Position numbers and translations under genes: made by a program
Notes under the pieces: generated by a model
The model's input: only the letters and a program-made list of their open reading frames with translations
The model's database searches: none
Told to the model about the DNA's origin: nothing
Assembly: GCF_008065375.1 (NCBI RefSeq)
Contig: NZ_VJYI01000027.1
Span: forward strand, 1-64,000
Origin: Nonomuraea sp. SYSU D8015
Lineage (GTDB): Bacteria; Actinomycetota; Actinomycetes; Streptosporangiales; Streptosporangiaceae
DNA: 64,000 nucleotides
Direction of reading: 5' to 3'
Shown here: positions 25,961 through 34,685 of the stretch, one piece after another
Numbering within the stretch: the stretch's first letter is position 1
Layout of the letters: each line of letters starts with the position of its first letter

Positions 25961-26877
25961 GATTCCGGTTGCGCGATGGGGGAGGAGCGGGTGGCGGTCT
26001 GGGCGAGGAGGGCGCCGGACAACATGATCAGCCCGCCTGCGATCTGGAACACGCCGAGTGTCTCGCCGACCGGTGCCCAGGCCACGATGGCGCCCGCGAC
26101 GACCTCCAGCGACGCCACGGTGGCGCCCACGGCGGCCGAGAGCCGCCGCACGGCGTTCACAGCCAGGATGTACGCGATCACGGTCGCGACCAGCACCATC
26201 CACAGGTAAGCCACCAGCACCGGCAACGTGCCGCCGCCCGGGGCGGGCGTGGCGGTGATCGTGAAGGCGTCCCACTGGATGTCCCAGGGCCGGGCGAACG
26301 GGATCAGCACCACGGCCGCCCCCGTCATCCCCCAGGCGATGAGCCCGAGCGGGTCTATGTCATCGCCAAAGCTATCGCTCATCAGGAAATATCCGGCGGA
26401 GCAGGCCCCGGCCAGCAACCCCAGCAGCAGGCCGAGGGCGTCCAGCCGGATCTCCTGCCAGGCCTCGACGACGATTCCGAGGCCTGCGACGCGACGGCCG
26501 CCCCCGCATAGGCGGCCCGCGCGAGCCGTATCTTCCGTACGAGCCGCACCCACGCCACCACCATGACCGGCCATGTACACCAGCAGCAGCGCGATCCCCA
26601 CCGGCAGCCGCGTGATCGCGGCGAAGTACAGCCACTGCACCCCGGCCACCGCCATGACCGCGTACAGGCCGAAGAACGGCGACCTGGCGCGGGTGATCCG
26701 CAACGCCCGCGGTCTGATCAGGGCCAGCACGGCCACCAGTGACAGCCCCGCCGCCATCCGCGTCCAGACGGCCTCGATCGGCGCCAGTCCGGCGGTGATG
26801 AGGTATTTGGCCATCGGCCCCGAGAACGCGAAACACCACGATGACACGATGGCGAGGGTGAGCCCCGCATATCTCAT
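25945..26877 (-). CDS. EamA/DMT-family transporter, with a disturbed central frame
   Basis: 310 aa, drug/metabolite transporter with ten helices expected; N- and C-terminal EamA repeats are present (FAFSGPMAKYLITAGLAPIEAVWTRM; GATVASLEVVAGAIVAWAPVGE). Between about 26573 and 26490 the reading frame encodes Gly/Arg-rich MAGHGGGVGAARTEDTARAG, with no helix. The alternative frame over the same bases gives MVVAWVRLVRKIRLARAAYA, which is what the family has there. So two compensating indels appear to have swapped ~30 residues out of frame. This is either a sequencing error or a damaged helix 4. Confidence 0.7.
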   Translation of the reverse strand: MRYAGLTLAIVSSWCFAFSGPMAKYLITAGLAPIEAVWTRMAAGLSLVAVLALIRPRALRITRARSPFFGLYAVMAVAGVQWLYFAAITRLPVGIALLLVYMAGHGGGVGAARTEDTARAGRLCGGGRRVAGLGIVVEAWQEIRLDALGLLLGLLAGACSAGYFLMSDSFGDDIDPLGLIAWGMTGAAVVLIPFARPWDIQWDAFTITATPAPGGGTLPVLVAYLWMVLVATVIAYILAVNAVRRLSAAVGATVASLEVVAGAIVAWAPVGETLGVFQIAGGLIMLSGALLAQTATRSSPIAQPESIKSI

Positions 26878-26978
26878 CCCACACCACCTGCGCCGTAACT
26901 ACCGTTCAGTGGGTTTGACGCTGGCATGCCCGGCATTCCGGCCGCAACGGAACAACGCGCGAGAGAGCGCCGTGAACG

Positions 26979-27551
26979 TCAGGCCTGTCCGAGGCTCGCC
27001 GGCAGCAGGGCGCGGATCGCGGCGCGGACGGCCTCGAGGTCCACCGCCTCGGGAGCGACCCGCCACTGGGCGTGAACGCCCATGACGGTCCCCACCAGCA
27101 GGACCGTGAACGCCTCCGGGGTCGTTCCCGGGGGCAGCGCCTCCGCCGGTATCCGGGCCCGCACCCCCTGCCGGAGCGCCGCGTGGAGCCGCGCGTAGTG
27201 CTCGCGGATCGGTGAGCCGACCTCCACGGCCTCGGCGAGCAGGGTGATGAACAGGCGCGTGACGGGCCGGCGGATGAAGCCCATGACCTGGTCGAGCGGG
27301 TCACCGGGCCGCTCCCCGTCGGGCGGGGCGAAGCCGGTCAGCACGGCCTGGAGCTGGTCGTCGACCACCGCTTCCAGCAGACCCAGCTTGTTGCCGAAGT
27401 GCCAGGGGATGGAGCCGCGGCTGATGCCGGCCTTGTCGGCGATGTCGATGAAGCTCGTCTGCCGGTATCCCTTCTCGGCGAAGAGCTCGGCGGCGGCCGC
27501 CACCAGCAACCGGCGGCTCTCTTGAGTCCTCTCGATGCGTCGCGTGGCCAT
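26979..27551 (-). CDS. TetR-family transcriptional regulator
   Basis: About 190 aa. N-terminal HTH (ESRRLLVAAAAELFAEKGYRQTSFIDIADKAGISRGSIPWHFGNKLGLLEAVV) and a TetR_C-like ligand domain. The start is either 27551 or an ATG three codons upstream; neither has a clear ribosome binding site. Divergent from the DUF6463 membrane gene with a palindrome between them (27607-27624), the standard layout of a TetR repressor and its target. Confidence 0.85.
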   Translation of the reverse strand: MATRRIERTQESRRLLVAAAAELFAEKGYRQTSFIDIADKAGISRGSIPWHFGNKLGLLEAVVDDQLQAVLTGFAPPDGERPGDPLDQVMGFIRRPVTRLFITLLAEAVEVGSPIREHYARLHAALRQGVRARIPAEALPPGTTPEAFTVLLVGTVMGVHAQWRVAPEAVDLEAVRAAIRALLPASLGQA

Positions 27552-27606
27552 GCGGACCATCTAACCAGGTATGCCGAATGACAGAGCCAATGCCAAGCGA
27601 TATAGC

Positions 27607-27624
27607 CTGTGTTAATCAACATAG
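27607..27624. promoter_or_regulatory. Candidate TetR-family operator
   Basis: CTGTGTTAATCAACATAG is an inverted repeat with 7-bp arms (one mismatch) around AATC. It lies between the divergent TetR and DUF6463 genes, 18 nt before the latter's start, so it could repress both. Confidence 0.5.
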
Positions 27625-27641
27625 AAACGAGGAGGTTCTCC

Positions 27642-28085
27642 ATGCGCGGGGACGTCACGATGAGGTCCGGAAAGCGGCTGCTGCGCTGGGCGAGCGGGAT
27701 CATGCTCGTGCTGGGAGCGGGGCACCTGTCCTTGCTGGGGTTCCTCGCCTGGGGAGACATCAGCGGCTGGGTGGGGCGGGGGATGTGGGCTGCCGTCCCG
27801 CTCGCGCTAACGGACGGGGGCGCCGGTCAGACGGTGGAGTCCCTTCAGAACGAAGTCACCTTCTGGGCCGGTCCAGGCAGCTTCGGTGTGCCCCTGATTC
27901 TCTTGGGTTGCCTGACGTGGCATCTCGCCGGACGCGGCGTGGCCGTGCCCGCCGGAATCGGCTGGGGCCTTGCGACGTGGTGTGCGCTGGGCGGCGTCCT
28001 GCTTGTGCCATCGCCCTTCTTCGCCGGGATCATCTCAGGGGCACTCATCATCGTGGCGGCGCGAAGGAATGAATCTACAACGTAA
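27642..28085 (+). CDS. DUF6463-like small membrane protein
   Basis: 147 aa with four predicted transmembrane helices (LLRWASGIMLVLGAGHLSLLGFLAW ... GVPLILLGCLTWHL ... GIGWGLATWCALGGVLLVPSPFFAGIISGALIIVA). GAGGAGG lies 6 nt before the ATG at 27642, so this start is preferred over 27609. It resembles the DUF6463 family, which is usually found beside a TetR regulator as here. Function unknown. Confidence 0.7.
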   Translation: MRGDVTMRSGKRLLRWASGIMLVLGAGHLSLLGFLAWGDISGWVGRGMWAAVPLALTDGGAGQTVESLQNEVTFWAGPGSFGVPLILLGCLTWHLAGRGVAVPAGIGWGLATWCALGGVLLVPSPFFAGIISGALIIVAARRNESTT

Positions 28086-28149
28086 AGGGCCCCGGTTGAG
28101 ACAATCACTCCTCACTCACATCAGACCAAGGCAACGAAGGAAGAGTCGC

Positions 28150-28725
28150 ATGCGGTGGTTGGACGTGCGGCGGCACAGTCTCACCAAGAAGGGCGTGGCG
28201 CGTGGGCGGGGTTCGCATCTGTCGGCTGAGGGTGTCGCCCTGGCCCGTGCCCTCGGCTCCGAGGCCAGGCCGTACGAGCGGGCCGTCACCAGTTCGTCCC
28301 CTCGAGCCGTCGAGACGGCCGTGGCAATGGGGTTCGCCGTCGACGACACCGTGGAGATGCCGTCCGGTTATGTGCCGGGGGAGTTTCCCCGGCATGCTCA
28401 GTGGGATTGGGCTGAGCCGTACCGGCGGTTGGCGGAGGTCGTTCGGGAGGGTCGCGATGCCGCCGCGGTGGCCGAGGTTCTCCGCGTGATGTGGGCGGAC
28501 GCGGACGCGGTCGGTGGTGTGGCGGAGGGTGGTTCGGCGTTGCTGGTGGGCCATGGTGGGGCGATCGAGTTGGCGTTGGTGGCCTGTTTTCCGGATGCCG
28601 CGCATGCTTCTTGGGGGGCGCCGTTCGCGCATGGGGATGGGGTGCGGTTGGGTTTCGCGGGTGGGCGGTTCGTGAGTGCGGAGTTCCGGCGGCGGGGTCG
28701 GTCGTGCGGTGCTTCACTCGGCTGA
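28150..28725 (+). CDS. Histidine phosphatase superfamily protein
   Basis: 191 aa. The phosphoglycerate-mutase-like RHG motif appears as VRRHSLTKKG (His ~9), with the second catalytic His in SALLVGHGGAIELAL (~145) and a supporting Arg in AVTSSSPRAVETA. The third position of RHG is Ser rather than Gly, a variant that this actinobacterial subfamily shows. Ribosome binding site GGAAG lies 7 nt upstream. Its 3' end overlaps the convergent MFS gene by 12 bp. The substrate is unknown. Confidence 0.78.
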   Translation: MRWLDVRRHSLTKKGVARGRGSHLSAEGVALARALGSEARPYERAVTSSSPRAVETAVAMGFAVDDTVEMPSGYVPGEFPRHAQWDWAEPYRRLAEVVREGRDAAAVAEVLRVMWADADAVGGVAEGGSALLVGHGGAIELALVACFPDAAHASWGAPFAHGDGVRLGFAGGRFVSAEFRRRGRSCGASLG

Positions 28726-30018
28726 GCGTGTGGGAGGGGTGCCGCTGTCTGGCGTCGGGTCGGTCGCCGGTCGGGTGGTGTAGGTGCGTAGGTCGGGTAC
28801 GGCCCAGGCGATTGCGGCGACGGTGATGGTGGTGAGGAGTCCGCCGGTCCAGATCACTGTCCGGGCGTCGAGGACGGATGCGGTGGCTCCGTGCAGGAGG
28901 TTGGCGATGTGGGGGCCGCCGAAGAGGACGACGGTGAGTGATCCTTGGATGCGGCCGCGGAGGGCGTCGGGGGTGTGTGTCTGGGTGATGGCGTTGCGGA
29001 AGGTGCTCAGGACGAAGTTGACGGCGCCGCCGAGGGTGAGGGCTGTGAGTGCGATGGTCAGGTGTGTGGTCAGGCCGAGGAGGATGACGGTGATGCCCCA
29101 TGCTGCGGCGGCCGCGGCCATGAGTGCGCCGTGGCGGTGGGCGCGGGTGAATGTGCCGGACAGGAGGCCGGCGGTGACGACTCCGGCTGGGTAGGCGGCG
29201 TAGAGGAGTCCCAGTTCGGGGCCGCCTCCTGAGGGTCCGCCGTAGGTGTGTTGGGCGAGTTCGGGGAGAAGGGCTGTGGGCATGCCGAAGACCATGGCGG
29301 CGAGGTCGACGGCGAGTACCGCCATGAGGAGCCGGTTGGTTGTCAGGTAGCGGAGGGCGGCCGGTATGTGGCCGATCGTGGGTTTGTGGCGCTGGGTGGT
29401 GGGGTGGGGTGAGGGCGGCAGGGGTGGCAGTTTGGTGACGGCCCGTATGACGGTCAGGAGGGCGATGGCGTCGAAGAGGTAGAGCGTGCCGAGGCCGACG
29501 GTTGGTATGAGGGCGCCGGCCAGCAGTGGTCCGAGGATGGATCCGGTGTAGCGGGTGAGGGAGGTGAGGCTGTTCGCGGCTGGGAGGAGTTCGGCTGGGA
29601 CGAGGCGGGGCACTATGGCGCCCATGGTGGTCATGATGGCTGCGAAGGTGAGCCCTTGGCAGGCGACGAGTGTCATGAGGATCGGGATGGAGCCTGCGCC
29701 GAGGATTGCGTGGATCCATAGGGCGGTGTAGGTGAGGGCGAGGCCGCTGTGGGCGGCGAGGAGGAGTTTTCGCCGGTCCATGTTGTCGGCGAGGGCGCCG
29801 GTCCATAGTGCTGCCGCGACGAGTGCGGTGAAGGACACGGCTGCTGCGGTGCCCACGGTGGCGGAGGAACCGGTTGTCGTGAACAGTTGTGTCGGTACGG
29901 CGACGACGCTGAACGAGCCGCCGACGGCGCAGACGGTGGATGCGATCCACAGCCGTCGGTAGGGTGCGATGGTCAGGGGGCGGCGGTCGATGGTGCAGGC
30001 GCCGAGTGACGCGATCAC
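28714..30018 (-). CDS. MFS transporter
   Basis: 434 aa from a GTG at 30018 that overlaps the MerR-PP2C stop by 4 nt (GTGA). About twelve transmembrane helices. The loop after TM2 reads GALADNMDRRKLLL, the MFS motif A region, and the second half has GLLYAAYPAGVVTAGLLSGTF. Closest by eye to the DHA3-like/enterobactin-exporter class (GSILGPLLAGALI). Coupling to a MerR-phosphatase regulator suggests an inducible exporter whose level or activity is controlled by that protein. Confidence 0.83.
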   Translation of the reverse strand: MIASLGACTIDRRPLTIAPYRRLWIASTVCAVGGSFSVVAVPTQLFTTTGSSATVGTAAAVSFTALVAAALWTGALADNMDRRKLLLAAHSGLALTYTALWIHAILGAGSIPILMTLVACQGLTFAAIMTTMGAIVPRLVPAELLPAANSLTSLTRYTGSILGPLLAGALIPTVGLGTLYLFDAIALLTVIRAVTKLPPLPPSPHPTTQRHKPTIGHIPAALRYLTTNRLLMAVLAVDLAAMVFGMPTALLPELAQHTYGGPSGGGPELGLLYAAYPAGVVTAGLLSGTFTRAHRHGALMAAAAAAWGITVILLGLTTHLTIALTALTLGGAVNFVLSTFRNAITQTHTPDALRGRIQGSLTVVLFGGPHIANLLHGATASVLDARTVIWTGGLLTTITVAAIAWAVPDLRTYTTRPATDPTPDSGTPPTRSAE

Positions 30019-31103
30019 TGTCTTGGTGCTTCCAGGCTGACCACGTCGGCGACGACGCAGGCGATGTTGTCGGGGGCGCCGGCAGCGTATGCCCGTGTGA
30101 TCAGTTGGTCGAGTGCTTGTTGGGGGCTGCTTGATCCGGTCAGCACGTGGCGTAGTGATGGGGCGGGTACGACGGTGGAGAGGCCGTCGGAGCACAGGAG
30201 GTAGCGGTCGCCGGCTGTGGCTTCGTGCAGTGACAGGTGTGGTTGGGCTGCGCCGGTGCCGGTGAGGGCTCGTGCGAGGAGGGAGCGTTGGGGGTGTGAG
30301 GCGGCTTCTTCGGGGGTGAGTCGTCCGTCGTCGATGAGGGTTTGGACGTAGGTGTGGTCGTGGGTGATCTGGAAGAGTTCGCCGTCTCGTATGAGGTATG
30401 CGCGGGTGTCGCCGATGTGGACGAGGGCGAGTTGGGAGCCGGACCACAGCAGTGCGGTGAGGGTGGTGACTGCTTCGCCGGGTGGGGTTGAGGCGGCGAT
30501 TTCCGCGATGGCGCGGTCGGCTTGGCCGACTGCCTCGGCGAGGGCGCCGAGGAGGTCTTCGGCTGGTACGGGCTTGGTTTCGAGGGGTTTGAGTGCGTCG
30601 ACGGCGGCTGCGCTGGCGAGGTTTCCGGCGGGGCCTCGGACTCCGTCGGCCACTGCGAGGAGGCGGGGGCCGGCGTAGGCGGTGTCTTCGTTGCTTGTGC
30701 GGATGAGTCCGGATTCTGATCGGGCGGCGTATCGGATTCCGAGGATGGTGGTGGTGTGCTCCACGGTGGTGCCTTTTCCCGACAGGTAGTCGATGAGGAA
30801 GGTGGCCAATTGGCCGCGGGCGGTGGTTTCGGCCAGCACCTGCTGCCAGTAGGCGGCGATGTCTTCGGCTGCGGCGTCTGCTGGTAGGTCGCATATTCGG
30901 CGGATGCGTGCCAGGGGCATGCCGAGTCGCCGGAGCCAGGCGATCAGTCGGGCCTGTTCGAGTTGTGCCGGGTCGTAGAAGCGGTATCCGGATTCGCCGT
31001 CGACTGCGGCCGGGCGCAGGAGTCCGAGTTCGTCATAGAGCCGCAGCGCTTTGGGTGACAGCCGCGCGGCGCGGGCGAAGGCGCCGATGGTGAGCAGCTG
31101 CAC
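30015..31103 (-). CDS. MerR-type regulator fused to a PP2C-family Ser/Thr phosphatase
   Basis: 362 aa from the GTG at 31103 (GGAGGAG 6 nt upstream; the frame open to 31160 lacks a ribosome binding site). Residues 1-72 are a MerR HTH (LTIGAFARAARLSPKALRLYDELGLL, then GYRFYDPAQLEQARLIAWLRRLGM), ~75-115 the dimerisation helix, and ~120-355 a PP2C/SpoIIE-type catalytic domain. Metal-binding and motif residues: RTSNEDTAYAG (~137), LLAVADGVRGP (Asp ~153), VHIGDTRAYLIRDG, YLLCSDGLSTVV and DNIACVVADV. PP2C would replace the ligand domain of a MerR protein, so a phosphorylation signal may control DNA binding. Overlaps the MFS gene start. Confidence 0.85.
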   Translation of the reverse strand: MQLLTIGAFARAARLSPKALRLYDELGLLRPAAVDGESGYRFYDPAQLEQARLIAWLRRLGMPLARIRRICDLPADAAAEDIAAYWQQVLAETTARGQLATFLIDYLSGKGTTVEHTTTILGIRYAARSESGLIRTSNEDTAYAGPRLLAVADGVRGPAGNLASAAAVDALKPLETKPVPAEDLLGALAEAVGQADRAIAEIAASTPPGEAVTTLTALLWSGSQLALVHIGDTRAYLIRDGELFQITHDHTYVQTLIDDGRLTPEEAASHPQRSLLARALTGTGAAQPHLSLHEATAGDRYLLCSDGLSTVVPAPSLRHVLTGSSSPQQALDQLITRAYAAGAPDNIACVVADVVSLEAPRQ

Positions 31104-31381
31104 AGTTTCTCCTCCTCGTTCCGGCCGGGGTGGCCGGTGGCGACTATGGTGCTGCTTCACCCAAGGGGAAGGTCAACTCGGTGGGTTCGGGTTTTCGGGT
31201 CGGTCGGCCGTTAGCATGGGTGATGGCGGCCGTCCGCGCCCAACCTCCGGCGACTCGCCCCGGCCGGGTCACCTCAGGAGGCAAAGGGAGGTTGACCTCT
31301 CGGGCGGAGGTTTTGTCGTCGGTCGTGTGCTTGCCGCATGGGTCGCTGGGGGATGGTGCGGTCGGCGCGCGGGAGACGTTC

Positions 31382-32497
31382 GTGACGAGGCAGGCGGACT
31401 TCAAGCGGCGGGTGCGTGCCCGCATGGCGAAGACGGGGGAGTCGTACGCGGTCGCGCGGCGTCGGCTGCTGGGTGAGCGGTCCGCTGCTGTCGAGGGTGG
31501 GATGGCGGAGGCGCTGCACATCACCAACGGTGACTGCACGGATTTGCCGGGGACGGGGCTGGCGCGGCACATCGTGTACTGGCGTGATGTGCTGCATGAG
31601 GGGCCGGTTCCCGCGGTGGGGCGCGAGGAGCTGCGCCGGGTCAGGGCGGCGTTCCTGATGGGAGCGGATGCGGATGATCGGGCGGAGGGTGTGCGCATGT
31701 TCGTTGAGCGTGACGCCGCTGTGGAGGCCCATCGTGGTGGCGAGTACGTGTTGTGGTTCGAGGCGGATCTCTACGATCAGCTGCAGATCGTGGAGGTTCT
31801 CGCCCGCTTGGCCGAGTTGGAGGTGCCGGCTGAGCGCATCACGTTGATCTGTATCGGGGAGCATCCCGGGATCGCGCGTTTCGGCGGCTTGGGGCAGCTG
31901 CGTGCGGAGCAGTTGCGGGAGTTGCCGGCGACGAGGGCGTGCGCGAGGCTGACTCCGGATGCGCTGGATCTGGCGGGGCGGGCATGGGCGGCGTTTCGTG
32001 CGCCGGTTCCGGACGGTCTGCCGGCCATCGTGGCTGCGCGCTCTGGTGAGCTGCGTTTTCTTGGTGAGGCGTTCGAGCGTCTGTGCCGTGAGTACCCTTC
32101 CACCCGTGATGGGCTGTCGCTCACTGAGCGTCGCATTCTCGCCGCTGCGGCGGATGCGGGGCGGGAGGTGAGCGCCGGGGATGTCTTCGTGCGTGCCTCG
32201 GCTCGCGAGGCGCGCCGTTTTCTGGGGGACACGTGGTCTTTCGCGGTGATGGACCGCCTGGCCGGGGCGCCGCATCCGTTGCTGGAGACCTGGCCTGCCG
32301 GCGTTCCGGTCGAGCGGGGCACCGTGGTGCGTTTGACGGCCATGGGTGCGCGGGTGCTGGCGGGTGAGGAGGATCACGTGACGCTCAACGGTGTCGATCG
32401 CTGGATTGGCGGGGTGCACCTGTTGGGCCGTGAGGTGCGTTGGCGGTGGGATGAGGGCAGGGAGGCCCTGACGACGATCGGCTCCGGGGCGGGGTGA
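31382..32497 (+). CDS. DUF1835 domain protein with basic N-terminal motif
   Basis: 371 aa from the GTG at 31382. Residues 1-30 contain RQADFKRRVRARMAKTGESY, a basic KRRVR..M.KTGESY motif found at the start of several actinobacterial proteins. A DUF1835 domain follows from about residue 42 (ALHITNGDCTDLPGTG ... VYWRDVLHEGPVP) and continues to the C-terminus (WIGGVHLL at ~340). Function unknown; DUF1835 members resemble nucleotide-binding enzymes. The 280 bases before it hold no gene. Tn3 debris begins within about 50 bases of its stop. Confidence 0.72.
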   Translation: MTRQADFKRRVRARMAKTGESYAVARRRLLGERSAAVEGGMAEALHITNGDCTDLPGTGLARHIVYWRDVLHEGPVPAVGREELRRVRAAFLMGADADDRAEGVRMFVERDAAVEAHRGGEYVLWFEADLYDQLQIVEVLARLAELEVPAERITLICIGEHPGIARFGGLGQLRAEQLRELPATRACARLTPDALDLAGRAWAAFRAPVPDGLPAIVAARSGELRFLGEAFERLCREYPSTRDGLSLTERRILAAAADAGREVSAGDVFVRASAREARRFLGDTWSFAVMDRLAGAPHPLLETWPAGVPVERGTVVRLTAMGARVLAGEEDHVTLNGVDRWIGGVHLLGREVRWRWDEGREALTTIGSGAG

Positions 32498-32501
32498 TGG
32501 T

Positions 32502-33780
32502 GTGGTGCGCCCCCGGTGTGGCGGGGGGCGTCCGGGGGCCCCGCAGCAGTACGGGCAGCGGGCGCAGACCCGGAGCGACCATTTGAAACTGGTGCTGAAG
32601 TATCTGGACTGGAAACCGGTTCCGACGAGGGGCGAGACGCTGAAGGAGCTGGAGCAGTTTCTGCTGGGATCGGGCGATGGAGCATGACGCGCCATCGCTG
32701 CTGTTCCACCAGGCGGCCGAGCATCTGATCAGCTCGAAGGTGGTGCGGCCGGGTGTGGTCGTGCTGGTGAAGATGGTGGGGTCGGCGCGTAATGTGGCGG
32801 GGGCGTTTGACGTCGGAGAAGGTCGATCATCTGCTGACCGGGCCGATGCGGGCGGATTTGGGTCGGCTGCTGGTGTTCGATGAGGAGCTGGGACGACCCG
32901 GCTGGCGTGGTTGACGACGCCAGCGGTGGAGGCGACGCCCACGGCGGTGAAGGACGCGATCGCCAAGCTGCGCTACCTGCGCGGGGCTGCCCTGGCGGAG
33001 CGGGCGAAGAAGGGCGAGGCCCGCCAGTTGCTGATGGATGTGATCTTGCAGGTGCCGGTCGACCTGGGTGTGGCGGACGAGCAGGTGGGCGGGCTGCTGC
33101 GCGAGCGGATCGGGATGGACAAGCTGTGTGATGTGGCCTCGGTGAGCTGGAAGCCGTTGCCCCGGGATCACGGCCGTCTGGCTGCGCTGGAGGCATCCCA
33201 CACCTATCTGCGGAGGTTCACTCCGCAGGTGCTGGAGGCTGGTGACGACACGGCGTTTCGGCACTACTGGGAGATCTGCACCATCCTCGCGTTGCGCGAT
33301 GGCCTGCGGTCGGGGGATGTGTTCGTGCCCGGGTCACGCCGGTACGCCGGCCCTGGCACCTATCTGTTCACTCCGGAGCAGTGGGAGGGGCGGCGGGCGG
33401 AGTTCTGCCACCTGGTCCGCAAACCCGCCGGCGCGGCTAAGGCGATCGAGCAGGTCAGGGACGAGCTGAACCAGGCGCTGGAGGATCTGGAGGATACCCT
33501 CGCCGGCGGTGCGCCGGGCGACGTCGGCGCGGTCCGGCTGGATGAGGCCGGGCAACTTGTCATTCCACCGCTGCCCGCCGAGGACGTCCCCGCCGAGGCG
33601 CGGGCACTGCGGGATGAGCTGTCGAGCATGCTGCCGTTCATGCCGATCGCCTCCCTGTTGATCGAGCTGGACGCCCGCACGAGCTTCCTGGCGTGCTTCA
33701 CCCACGCTGGTGGACGCAGGAGTGGTACGTGCGGGAGGAGACGCTGTCGGCGGCCGGGGTCGTGCTCGGCGAGTGCGGCG
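32502..33780 (+). pseudogene. Tn3-family transposase remnant, multiply deleted and frameshifted
   Basis: Successive frames carry Tn3-type (DUF4158-type) transposase blocks: DHLKLVLKYLDWKPVP and LKELEQFLL (32575-32665); MEHDAPSLLFHQAAEHLISS (from 32677); then after a frameshift KVDHLLTGPMRADLGRLLVF; then from 32902 a long frame with TTRLAWLTTPAVEATPTAVK, DEQVGGLLRERIGM, HYWEICTILALRDGLRSGDV and ASLLIELDART. Large internal pieces are missing (for example after LRYLRG, about 32985, and after QVLEAG, about 33240). The match ends with EWYVREETLSAA near 33760, well before the catalytic C-terminal region. Dead element. Confidence 0.8.
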
Positions 33781-34534
33781 GCGACGGCTTCGGTGCTGGG
33801 CTGGACGTAGATGCCGAGGGTGCGCAGGTTCCGGTGGCCGGACAGGGTCATGAGCATGGAAGCCGACCAGCCGTCCTCGCCCAGGTGGGTCAGCCGGGAG
33901 TGGCGCAGCTGGTGGAGGGTGTGGCCGGCACCGGTCGGGTCGATGTCCTTGGTGGCCTGTTTGAACAGGTACTCGGCGCGTTCATAGGACAGCCGGGCAC
34001 GGCCGGTGAGCGGGCACAGGTCGGCGGCGGGAGTGCGGGCCGGGCCTGGGCGCCGGTCAGTGAGGAAGACCGGGCCGCGGGTGCGGCTGGCGAGCAGGCG
34101 GGGCAGCACCCGGGCGGTGCCGGACTGCCACAAGATCCAGCGGTAGGTCGCGGCGCTGCCACAGGGCCTCGATCAGGTGCCGGTCGATGACCTTCGTGGT
34201 GTCAGTGTTCTCCTGGCGCCGCTCGACCAGCGCGGCCAGGTCGGTCATGCTCCACCGCGCGGCGGCCAGGTGATGAAGGAGCGCAACGCGGAGCGGTGGC
34301 GGTTCCAGGTGCGGGCGGCCGCGTCCCCCACGCTGCGGTGAACACCGCTGCCGTCTGCTCGGCCGTCACGTCGGTCAGCAGAGCGCCTCCGCCGGGCTCG
34401 GTTCGCTGGTGGGTCAGCGTCTGGCGGTAGGAGCGCAGGGTGTCGGGGTCCAGGTCGCGGCGGTTTAGGAACGCGGTGGCGGCCTCGGCCAGCGTCGGAC
34501 TGCCGGTGGGCGACAGGACCTTGGCCATCGTCAC
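33735..34534 (-). pseudogene. Tyrosine recombinase (TnpI/integrase-type) remnant
   Basis: The N-terminal SAM-like core-binding domain starts at the GTG/ATG at 34534 (SPTLAEAATAFLNRRDLDPDTLRSYRQTL). A frame change near 34300 leads to LAALVERRQENTDTTKVIDR, and a deletion then joins to LWQSGTARVLPRLLAS and the catalytic half: YERAEYLFKQATKDID, HTLHQLRHSRLTHLGEDG (HxxR box), LMTLSGHRNLRTLGIYVQPS (second His and the nucleophile Tyr). The first catalytic Arg region is among the lost sequence. It runs tail to tail into the Tn3 transposase, as in Tn3 elements that use a tyrosine resolvase. Confidence 0.75.
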
Positions 34535-34674
34535 GGGGATCGCAAGTCCTCGGTGTTGCGCAGGATGACCTCCGCGTCCGCTGGCGCGTCCATCGCCGCG
34601 GTTTCGGAGGCGTGCTGGGCGAGCTCGCCCGCGGCGCGCAGTCGGTCGGGGGGCTGTGCGGGGCCGGGGATCAC
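34531..34674 (-). CDS. Small protein upstream of and coupled to the recombinase
   Basis: 47 aa (VIPGPAQPPDRLRAAGELA ... EVILRNTEDLRSP). GTG start with AGGAG 7 nt upstream; the stop overlaps the recombinase GTG by 4 nt (GTGA), so it is probably translated together with it. Codon use is like the neighbours. It might be an accessory or excision-type factor of the element, but I recognise no domain. Confidence 0.5.
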   Translation of the reverse strand: MIPGPAQPPDRLRAAGELAQHASETAAMDAPADAEVILRNTEDLRSP

Positions 34675-34685
34675 CGCCGGGCTCC

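Noticed and set aside
28286..29950. Long frame overlapping the MFS gene on the same strand
   Set aside because: Arg/Pro/His-rich out-of-frame reading of the MFS gene; no start signal and no similarity.
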